Shown in pieces: positions 58,085 to 64,000 of a DNA stretch of 64,000 nt (position 1 is its first letter; the number at the start of each line of letters is the position of its first letter). This stretch comes from Paenibacillus sp. PK3_47 (GTDB lineage: Bacteria; Bacillota; Bacilli; Paenibacillales; Paenibacillaceae). The notes under the pieces are model-generated. The model searched no databases and was not told the DNA's origin. It saw only the letters and a program-made list of their open reading frames with translations. The stretch lies in NCBI RefSeq assembly GCF_023520895.1, contig NZ_CP026029.1, positions 5,890,001 to 5,954,000 of the forward strand, in the 5' to 3' direction. The position numbers and the translations under genes were made by a program.

Positions 58085-58963
58085 ATGGATTACGTCAAAC
58101 CCGGTGAAGTGCTGAACTCGATGATCGAAGCCGGCAAAACCAAAGCGGAGCTGTCCGTCATGCAGTTGATCATACGCGGCGTTCTTGGCGGAATGATACT
58201 GGCATGTGCCACTACGCTGGCTTTTACAGCAACAGCCCAGACCGGTATACCGATGACCGGTGCGCTGATTTTTCCTGTAGGCTTCGTGATGATTATTCTG
58301 CTGGGGCTGGAATTGGTTACAGGCAGCTTCGCCATGATTCCGCTGGCCGTAATGGAGAGAAAAACAACTTCACCTCAGATGCTGAAGAACTTTCTCTGGG
58401 TCATTGCCGGTCATTTGATCGGCTGTGCAGTATACGCAGTATTGTATGGGCTCACCATCACCAAGATGGGAACCGATATGTCGAATCCGATGATCCAGAC
58501 CCTGATCTCCACAAGTGAAACGAAGACGACCGCCTATAAAAGTATGGGAGCTGAAGGGATGGGACTGGCCTTCATCAAGGCGATTCTCTGCAACTGGATG
58601 GTTACGCTCGGCGCAGTTATGGCTATGACCTCCAAGTCCACCGCCGGCAAAATTGCAGCCATGTGGCTGCCGATCTTCACCTTCTTCGCTCAAGGCTTCG
58701 AGCATACCGTGGTTAACATGTTCGTTATTCCTGCCGGAATGATGCTTGGCGCAAGTGTCAGCTTTGCCGACTGGTGGATCTGGAACGGAGTGCCCGTTCT
58801 GCTCGGTAATTTTATAGGCGGCGTCCTGTTCACGGGCGTTCTGTTCTATCTGTCGCAAAAAGGAGTCAATTCCGGCGGTGCGACGGTCGTTTCCGGGGTT
58901 ATGCCTGCCGTAGGCGGAAAAGGCGCGGTTAAGAAAACTGCAGTCATGGAGAAAAGCCTATGA
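58085..58963 (+). CDS. nirC: Formate/nitrite transporter family channel (NirC-like)
   Basis: A 292-residue FNT channel with six transmembrane helices. Family hallmarks are RGVLGGMILACATTLAF, FPVGFVMIILLGLELVTGSF and the FEHTVVNMFVIPAGM motif with the conserved pore histidine. In this operon it will carry nitrite across the membrane to NirBD. The ATG at 58085 is about 9 nt from AGAGGTG; a GTG at 58076 is less likely. The stop overlaps cobA by 4 bp. Confidence 0.94.
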   Translation: MDYVKPGEVLNSMIEAGKTKAELSVMQLIIRGVLGGMILACATTLAFTATAQTGIPMTGALIFPVGFVMIILLGLELVTGSFAMIPLAVMERKTTSPQMLKNFLWVIAGHLIGCAVYAVLYGLTITKMGTDMSNPMIQTLISTSETKTTAYKSMGAEGMGLAFIKAILCNWMVTLGAVMAMTSKSTAGKIAAMWLPIFTFFAQGFEHTVVNMFVIPAGMMLGASVSFADWWIWNGVPVLLGNFIGGVLFTGVLFYLSQKGVNSGGATVVSGVMPAVGGKGAVKKTAVMEKSL

Positions 58964-59727
58964 AACAGGGACGTATTTCTATAGTAGGTGCGGGTCCGGG
59001 TGATCCCGAGCTGATTACGGTCAAGGCTATGCGCTGTATCCAGAACGCAGATGTGATCCTATACGACCGGCTGGTCAATGAGGAGCTGCTCGGCTATGGC
59101 CGTGATGAAGCGCTGCGGATCTACTGCGGCAAAGCACCTGGACAGCACTCCATGCCGCAGGAACAGACTGAAAAACTGATGATCAGATATGCTGCCGCCG
59201 GCAATCATGTGGTCCGCTTGAAGGGCGGAGATCCCTTGGTGTTCGGCAGGGGCGGGGAAGAAGCTTTAACCGCCGCTGCTGCAGGAATTCCGTATGAGAT
59301 TGTTCCGGGTCTCACCTCGGCCATCGGGGCTGCAGCATCCTCCGGGATTCCGCTCACACACCGTGGTATAGCTGCTTCTTTTGCCTTTGTTACCGGCAGC
59401 CGCTGCAATGAAGACGGCGCCCCGGTCCGCTGGGACGCGCTTGCCCACAGTGTAGATACACTGGTCATTTATATGGGAGTTAGCCGGTTAAGCGAGATCC
59501 GTGAACAGCTTCTGCATCACGGGAAAGATCCGATGACACCGGCTGCACTGATCGAGAACGGCACCACTTCACGCGAACGTACAGTAACAGGGACGCTCGG
59601 CAATATTGACAAGCTGGCGGCCGCGATGAAAATTGTCAATCCCGCGCTGATCATCATAGGTGAATCTGTGAAGGTGAGGGAGCAGCTGCTGAGTCTGGAG
59701 AGGGCGGCACGCTCGCAAATCGGGTAA
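58960..59727 (+). CDS. cobA: Uroporphyrinogen-III C-methyltransferase (sirohaem synthesis)
   Basis: A 255-residue SUMT that makes precorrin-2 from uroporphyrinogen III, the first step to the sirohaem needed by NirB. Motifs: VGAGPGDPELITVKAM, VVRLKGGDPLVFGRGGEE, VPGLTSAIGAAASSGIPLTH and TLVIYMG. It lacks the dehydrogenase/chelatase part of CysG, so those steps must be encoded elsewhere. ATG overlaps the nirC stop (ATGA), confirming the nir operon. A terminator follows. Confidence 0.95.
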   Translation: MKQGRISIVGAGPGDPELITVKAMRCIQNADVILYDRLVNEELLGYGRDEALRIYCGKAPGQHSMPQEQTEKLMIRYAAAGNHVVRLKGGDPLVFGRGGEEALTAAAAGIPYEIVPGLTSAIGAAASSGIPLTHRGIAASFAFVTGSRCNEDGAPVRWDALAHSVDTLVIYMGVSRLSEIREQLLHHGKDPMTPAALIENGTTSRERTVTGTLGNIDKLAAAMKIVNPALIIIGESVKVREQLLSLERAARSQIG

Positions 59728-59742
59728 ATAGTTATTATAATC

Positions 59743-59789
59743 AATGGATAACCCGCCTGCTTTCAGTTGGCGGTGTTATCCATTTTTTT
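59743..59789 (+). terminator. Terminator of the nir operon
   Basis: ATGGATAACCCGCC pairs with GGCGGTGTTATCCAT, followed by TTTTTTT. Confidence 0.92.
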
Positions 59790-59909
59790 ACCCTTGTTAT
59801 GTGAGTGCCGGATGGAGTGAGTCCCGTCACAGGAGATAAGCGTGATTCAGGGCTATACTTGCCTCATATGCTAATCTCAGACAGCCTGTTCCGAAGGAGA
59901 GGGAGACTT

Positions 59910-60227
59910 ATGAAAGTACTATTGAACGAACTTACAACCCAAAGGCTGGAAGACAGCCTTGGCGGTCAACCCGGAAATTTCAAACTGTTCTATGATACGG
60001 AAGACTGCGGCTGCAACGGTATGCTGGTCATCATGATTGTTAAAGAGCCTAACGCGACTGATATCGTGTTCCAGCAGGAACCTTTTGTGTTCCTCTGTGA
60101 CCGGCAGCAGGAGTCTTTATTCGACGAGGTGATGAAGCTGGAGGCGGACGAAGGTTATCCATCGTATAAGCTGACCAGTGATTCCACATTGTTTGGCAGC
60201 AACATCCGGGTGAAGGATGCACGGTAG
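59910..60227 (+). CDS. HesB/IscA-like iron-sulfur cluster biosynthesis family protein
   Basis: A 105-residue protein resembling the truncated HesB-like group (YneR/YqkB style) of Bacillus. It shows LFYDTEDCGCNGMLVIMIVK with a Cys-x-Cys, and the C-terminal YPSYKLTSDSTLFGSNIRVK. The standard A-type scaffold C-terminal CGCG motif is absent, so iron-sulfur carrier function is uncertain. GAAGGAGAGGGAG lies before the ATG at 59910. It is downstream of the nir operon but has its own unit after a terminator. Confidence 0.8.
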   Translation: MKVLLNELTTQRLEDSLGGQPGNFKLFYDTEDCGCNGMLVIMIVKEPNATDIVFQQEPFVFLCDRQQESLFDEVMKLEADEGYPSYKLTSDSTLFGSNIRVKDAR

Positions 60228-60302
60228 GGGACTGAGTCACCATTTAACATCCTTGCGTCAGACTTATAGATGGATTAGTGGGCGCAGCCCCGGTTGATAG
60301 AT

Positions 60303-60485
60303 GTAATACCTGCAGTTAAAATGGGCCTCTGAAGTTGTATTTAACTTTTAACTGCACTCTTTACAAGTATTTTGAGCAAAAAACCGCTTTTGAAGGAAAA
60401 TAGTGGTTTCTAAGTGTACGAAGTGCAGCTATACCGTAAATACGGCTTCAGGCATCACTTTTAGTTGTACGAAATGCAGTTACCC
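60303..60485. repeat. Dispersed intergenic repeat B, copy 2
   Basis: This lies in the 60228-60576 gap. It repeats the block order of 19088-19277: TACCTGCAGTTAAAA, TTTAACTGCACTCTTTACA, GAGCAAAAAACCGCTTTT and the ending TTTTAGTTGTACGAAATGCAG. Two inner copies of TGTACGAAGTGCAG-type motifs also occur. Not coding. Confidence 0.6.
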
Positions 60486-60507
60486 ACATGCGTATCTTAT
60501 CGAAGAC

Positions 60508-60548
60508 AGCAGAAGCCGCTCTCAGATTACTTGGGAGCGGCTTCTGCT
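60508..60548. terminator. Strong hairpin downstream of the first SDR gene
   Basis: AGCAGAAGCCGCTCT pairs with GGAGCGGCTTCTGCT almost perfectly. The T-rich side (ATTTAACGTTTTCTTT) is on the plus strand, so its terminator action for the minus-strand SDR is less certain. Confidence 0.65.
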
Positions 60549-60576
60549 ATTTAACGTTTTCTTTAGACCTCAACCC

Positions 60577-61335
60577 TTAGTATGCTGTCCAGCCGCCGTC
60601 GGCCGTCACAACCGTACCATTGACAAAACTCGATTCATCCGAGGCCAGGAACAGCGCCAGCTCCGCGATTTGCTCCGGTTTGCCCATCTGCGGATTAAGT
60701 GCCATCCCGGGCTGGGTGCGCCCCATGCCGAACTCATTGATATGCGTCATGCTCGCGCCAATGTTCGTTTCTACTCCGCCGGGGGCAATGGCATTGCAGC
60801 GGACTCCCTGCTTGGCGTACATGAAGCCGGTGTTTTTGGTGAAGCCGACAACGGCATGCTTGGATGCCGTATAAGCCGCTCCGGCACGGGCTCCAAACAA
60901 TCCGCCGACGGAAGCGACGTTGATGATCACGCCTGCCTGCTTGTCCAGAAATATCGGCAGTGCTTTGCGGGTGGCACGCATGACAGAAGTTGTATTTACC
61001 GCGAAAATCCGCTCCCAATCTTCATCCTTAATATCGCCGGCAGGCTCAAAATTGTCCATAATTCCGGCATTGTTAACCAGAATATCTAAAGTGCCATACG
61101 TGTTAACAGCCGCATCGATTAACTGGTCAATATCTGTTCCTTCAGCCACATTTGCTCTGACAGCAACGGCATCTCCGTTAGCCGCTTTGATTTCCTCCAC
61201 AGTAACGGCAGCTGCTTCCTCGTGAATATCTGACACAATGACCTTTGCGCCTTCTTTTGCATACAGGATAGCAATTGCTTTACCCATTCCTGATGCAGCG
61301 CCTGTAACCACGGCTACCTTGCCTTGAAGTCTCAT
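60577..61335 (-). CDS. SDR-family NAD(P)-dependent oxidoreductase (paralogue 1)
   Basis: A 252-residue classical SDR: TGAASGMGKAIA, NNAGIMDNFEPAG, the serine in INVASVGG, YTASKHAV (Tyr-x3-Lys) and the C-terminal NGTVVTADGGWTAY. About three quarters or more of its residues match the neighbouring SDR by eye. These enzymes are annotated as glucose dehydrogenase- or levodione reductase-like; the substrate is unknown. It is transcribed after its paralogue but separated from it by a terminator. The start at 61335 has GAGGATACAC upstream. Confidence 0.93.
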   Translation of the reverse strand: MRLQGKVAVVTGAASGMGKAIAILYAKEGAKVIVSDIHEEAAAVTVEEIKAANGDAVAVRANVAEGTDIDQLIDAAVNTYGTLDILVNNAGIMDNFEPAGDIKDEDWERIFAVNTTSVMRATRKALPIFLDKQAGVIINVASVGGLFGARAGAAYTASKHAVVGFTKNTGFMYAKQGVRCNAIAPGGVETNIGASMTHINEFGMGRTQPGMALNPQMGKPEQIAELALFLASDESSFVNGTVVTADGGWTAY

Positions 61336-61464
61336 GTGTATCCTCCAATACTCGCTGATTTATACCATTGATTAGTATGGAGTTTATGGCATCTGCTTTA
61401 TGCAGGATTAGCGGGGCAGTTGTGGAGAGTTTTTGACATTGAAAAAGTAAAAGGATGTAAACGC

Positions 61465-61489
61465 AAAAAACCACCCTGTGCGGGTGGTT
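61465..61489 (-). terminator. Terminator after the second SDR gene (minus strand)
   Basis: Read on the minus strand, AACCACCC-GCAC-AGGGTGGTT is followed by TTTTTG. It separates the two SDR genes. Confidence 0.92.
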
Positions 61490-61505
61490 CATCCGGCGTA
61501 AAGGT

Positions 61506-62264
61506 TTAATAAGAAGTCCAGCCGCCGTCCGCAGTAATTACGGTACCATTCACGAAGCTGCCCTCATCTGAAGCGAGGAATAATGCAACCTGGGCGACTT
61601 CTTCGGGTTTACCTGTCCGCGGATTCAAGGCCAGCCCCGGCTGAGTCCGGCTGATGCCGTATGGGCTGATGCTTGTCATGCTGGAGCTGATATTGGTTTC
61701 CACGGCACCGGGTGCGATGGCATTGCAGCGGATCCCGTGAGGTGCGTACATAAATCCGGTGTTTTTGGTAAACCCGACAACCGCGTGCTTGGAAGCAGTA
61801 TAAGCTGCACCTGCGCGGGCACCGTTCAATCCGCCAGCCGAAGCGACATTAATGATTACACCGTTTTGTTTTTCAAGCAGAATTGGCAGGACCTTGCGTG
61901 TTGCCCGCATGACGGACGTTGTGTTAATGGCAAAAATCCGCTCCCACTTGTCATCCTCGACCTCGCCGGCCGGCTCGAAGTTATCCATAATTCCGGCGTT
62001 GTTCACCAGGATGTCAACCGTCCTGTAAGTATTAACAGCGGTATCGATCAGATTCTGGATATCTGCTTCATCAGCAACATTTGCCTTGACGGCAATGGCA
62101 GTGCCGCCGCTGGCAGTGATCTCTTCAACCGTGGCATTGGCTGCCTCCAGATTAATATCTGACACAATGACCTTTGCGCCTTCTTTGGCGTATAAAGCGG
62201 CAATGGCCTTGCCCATTCCAGAAGCTGCTCCCGTAACTACGGCTACTTTATCTTGAAGTCTCAT
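61506..62264 (-). CDS. SDR-family NAD(P)-dependent oxidoreductase (paralogue 2)
   Basis: A 252-residue SDR, the same length and motifs as its neighbour (TGAASGMGKAIA, NNAGIMDNFEPAG, INVASAGG, YTASKHAV, NGTVITADGGWTSY). Differences cluster in the residues around SMTSISPYGISRTQPG, near the substrate pocket. It is divergent from the TetR gene 164 bp away, which probably represses it. GGAGGTA lies upstream of the ATG at 62264. The tandem pair points to duplication followed by specialisation. Confidence 0.93.
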   Translation of the reverse strand: MRLQDKVAVVTGAASGMGKAIAALYAKEGAKVIVSDINLEAANATVEEITASGGTAIAVKANVADEADIQNLIDTAVNTYRTVDILVNNAGIMDNFEPAGEVEDDKWERIFAINTTSVMRATRKVLPILLEKQNGVIINVASAGGLNGARAGAAYTASKHAVVGFTKNTGFMYAPHGIRCNAIAPGAVETNISSSMTSISPYGISRTQPGLALNPRTGKPEEVAQVALFLASDEGSFVNGTVITADGGWTSY

Positions 62265-62316
62265 GTAAATACCTCCGATTCAGCTTGTGTCTATCGCTTA
62301 TTCATTCATAGTATAA

Positions 62317-62330
62317 TTAATTTAAATTAA
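62317..62330. promoter_or_regulatory. Palindrome in the SDR/tetR intergenic region (candidate TetR operator)
   Basis: TTAATTTAAATTAA is a perfect 14-bp palindrome between the divergent genes. It is AT-only, so chance is possible; position makes it the best operator candidate. Confidence 0.35.
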
Positions 62331-62428
62331 ACTCTTCAATATGCAAATTTGAAGCAAAATGGCTGTTATTCAACAGAAATCACAATAATGTTCATTAACT
62401 TAAATTTTCCGCAAGAGGAGGGGCACTT

Positions 62429-63070
62429 TTGACTCTAACAACTCCAACCACAGACAGACGAATCAGCAAATCAAAAACCGCCCTTAAGGATGCTATGATC
62501 CGTTTGCTGCATCAGAAGGATTTTAAAGAAATATCCGTAACCGATCTTGTGCAGCAGGCGGATTTGAACCGCGGAACCTTTTATAGACATTATCAGTACA
62601 AAGAGGATCTGCTTGACGATATACTGGATGATGTAACAACAGATCTTATCCATTCCTACAGGGAGCCTTATCTGGGCAGCGAGACCTTTGATGTCAGTGC
62701 AATGAACGCTTCAGCTGTAAAATTGTTTGACCACGTCTACAGGCACGCCTATTTTTACACGCTTATTCTGCATTCAAATTCGCTGTCCGGAATGTACAAT
62801 CAAATCTGCAAAGTGCTGATAAAGCTTGCTCTGCAGGATCTCACAGACACACGCCGGGCAGAGCAAAAGGTCAACCTGGAGCTTCATGCCAGTTATCAGG
62901 CTTATGCTATTTTTGGGATGATTGCAGAATGGGTCAACGGCGGCTTTAAGTACAGCTCACAGTATATGGCCGAGCAATTAGTGGAGTTCATTCACCTGAA
63001 TCAATCCGGAGTGGTTATCAGGCCCCGGATATCAGAGCTCCGTCTGGAAGATTACCTCCATTTTAACTAA
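62429..63070 (+). CDS. TetR/AcrR-family transcriptional regulator
   Basis: A 213-residue regulator. The N-terminal helix-turn-helix is visible (ALKDAMIRLLHQKDFKEISV, then QQADLNRGTFYRHYQYKEDL), and the rest is a helical C-terminal domain of the DhaS/YfiR-like type (HAYFYTLILHS...FGMIAEWVNGGFKYS). The start is TTG 62429 with GAGGAGGGG 5 nt upstream. It is divergent from the SDR pair and likely controls it. The sugar kinase gene starts 32 bp downstream on the same strand but has its own, unrelated function. Confidence 0.9.
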   Translation: MTLTTPTTDRRISKSKTALKDAMIRLLHQKDFKEISVTDLVQQADLNRGTFYRHYQYKEDLLDDILDDVTTDLIHSYREPYLGSETFDVSAMNASAVKLFDHVYRHAYFYTLILHSNSLSGMYNQICKVLIKLALQDLTDTRRAEQKVNLELHASYQAYAIFGMIAEWVNGGFKYSSQYMAEQLVEFIHLNQSGVVIRPRISELRLEDYLHFN

Positions 63071-63102
63071 AACCCTGTACAGAAAGGGCTGAAACTTAAG
63101 TT

Positions 63103-64000
63103 ATGAAATTTATCGGACTGGATATCGGGACAACCTCCATAACCGGACTTGTATATGATTTGGAATGCAGGGCTGTACTTCACGCGGTAACAGAGCAGAA
63201 CAGCAGCGGGCTCCAGGGCACAGGCATGGAATGGGAGATACTGCAGGATCCTGCAATCATTATCGATATTGTGGAAAAGATACTGCAGAAGCTACTCACG
63301 TTCCAGCCTGAAATTGCGGGCATCGGCCTGACGGGACAAATGCATGGCATCCTATACATCGGCCAGGACGGACAACATGTTAGTCCCCTGTACACCTGGC
63401 AGGATGGCCGGGCCGGACTTCATATCCGTAATTCCGTATCCTATGCGGAAGAGCTTAGTGAACGCAGCGGTTACCGGATAGCGCCGGGATACGGGCTCGC
63501 GACGCATTATTATAATTTGCAGTGTGGGCTTGTACCGGGGAGTACGGTCCATTTATGTACGATAGCTGATTATGCAGCTATGAAATTGACCGGAAGTCAC
63601 GTCCCGCAGATCGATGCTACACAGGCTGCTGCTATTGGCGGTTACAGTTTCTCTATTGGAAGATTTGACCCGGACGCCTTATCAAAGGCTGGTATAGACG
63701 CTGCAATCCTGCCGCAGGTGGTTCCTTCAGGAACAATGGTTGGGGGAAGTGAACAAGGCATTCCGGTATATGCATCGCTAGGAGATAATCAGGCCAGCTT
63801 TCTGGGCAGTGTTCCGCTGCCGGACGAGTCTGTACTGCTGAATATCGGAACGGGTAGCCAGCTGTCGCTGCTGATGGCAGATGATACTTGCCGTGCAGAA
63901 GGAATGGAAGCCCGGCCCTATCCCGGCGGAGGCGTTCTAATGGTTGGGGCAGCGCTCAGCGGGGGCAGGTCTTACGCCCTTCTGGAGAATTTCTTCCGTC
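63103..64000 (+). CDS. FGGY-family carbohydrate kinase (sedoheptulokinase-like), 3' truncated
   Basis: Reading continues off the right edge after 299 codons. The N-terminus MKFIGLDIGTTSITGLVYD is the FGGY phosphate-binding motif, followed by GIGLTGQMHGILYIG and PLYTWQDGRAG, in the style of xylulo- or sedoheptulokinases. The second domain opens with LLNIGTGSQLSLLM and the sugar/ATP-site GGGVLMVGAALSGGRSYAL. It phosphorylates a sugar or polyol. No strong ribosome binding site is present (AGAAAGGG is 14 nt upstream of the ATG). It follows a TetR gene by 32 bp. Confidence 0.9.
   Translation, partial: MKFIGLDIGTTSITGLVYDLECRAVLHAVTEQNSSGLQGTGMEWEILQDPAIIIDIVEKILQKLLTFQPEIAGIGLTGQMHGILYIGQDGQHVSPLYTWQDGRAGLHIRNSVSYAEELSERSGYRIAPGYGLATHYYNLQCGLVPGSTVHLCTIADYAAMKLTGSHVPQIDATQAAAIGGYSFSIGRFDPDALSKAGIDAAILPQVVPSGTMVGGSEQGIPVYASLGDNQASFLGSVPLPDESVLLNIGTGSQLSLLMADDTCRAEGMEARPYPGGGVLMVGAALSGGRSYALLENFFR

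Noticed and set aside
60403..61089. Plus-strand frame of 228 codons opposite the first SDR
   Set aside because: It starts within repeat B and runs antisense to a clear SDR gene; no motif or ribosome binding site.

Overview
The window looks like the chromosome of a Paenibacillus or close relative (Bacillota). GC content is about 50%, strong Shine-Dalgarno sequences precede most genes, GTG and TTG starts are frequent, thrS sits behind a T-box leader, and many proteins are closest in kind to Bacillus/Paenibacillus families (YeeN, PaiA, YxjG/H, DUF1048, a CBM56-GH64 glucanase). This assignment comes from reading the sequence, not from a database search. No rRNA, tRNA or CRISPR array was seen.

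Layout. 0-1.5 kb: end of a HrtB-like ABC permease and its HrtA-like ATPase. 2.0-8.2 kb: an SDR and an AraC regulator diverging from a four-gene sugar or polyol catabolic operon (three Gfo/Idh/MocA oxidoreductases and one IolE-like isomerase). 8.3-11.4 kb: msrA, a secreted GH64 beta-1,3-glucanase, a YqcI/YcgG protein. 11.5-15.6 kb: a cell-wall-binding-repeat lipoprotein, a two-component system, an in-frame 51-bp tandem repeat, a small membrane protein. 15.8-20 kb: HAD phosphatase, T-box/thrS, GNAT. 20.0-27.9 kb: a complete four-gene Wadjet (Jet) plasmid/phage defence operon in the order jetD-jetA-jetB-jetC. 28-35 kb: aldo/keto reductase, PaiA-like acetyltransferase, a double-TPM-domain membrane protein, a phosphodiester glycosidase, and a LysR/YxjG-type methionine synthase pair. 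35.2-38.3 kb: a small accessory patch with an AT-rich GNAT, a thermonuclease and a complete IS4-family element with a 13-bp target duplication. 38.6-53 kb: YeeN, Nudix proteins, TauE/SafE, AlaX editing protein, aldo/keto reductase, a divergent MFS/TetR pair with visible operators, a PadR-DUF1048-ABC export operon, a frameshifted kinase pseudogene, a paired YdcZ-type transporter and a copper-amine-oxidase-N-domain protein. 53.3-59.8 kb: nitrite assimilation (nirB, nirD, nirC, cobA) facing an ANTAR antiterminator gene and a TrpD-like gene. 59.9-64 kb: a HesB-like protein, two paralogous SDRs divergent from a TetR regulator, and a truncated FGGY sugar kinase.

The most informative non-coding structure is the nirB leader. 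It carries two tandem hairpins with hexanucleotide loops of the ANTAR-binding type, and the 3' arm of the second is also the 5' arm of a long terminator hairpin. This is a complete antitermination switch, and its likely regulator is encoded just across the intergenic region. The intergenic space also holds two dispersed repeat families of about 190 bp (two copies each), two related 52-bp tandem arrays, and the 51-bp array. The IS element lies exactly inside one copy of the first dispersed repeat.

The strongest candidates for further work are the Wadjet operon (unusual gene order, compositionally distinct jetD, leader hairpin, JetC P-loop ending in Gly) and the ANTAR/TrpD-like nitrite regulatory pair.
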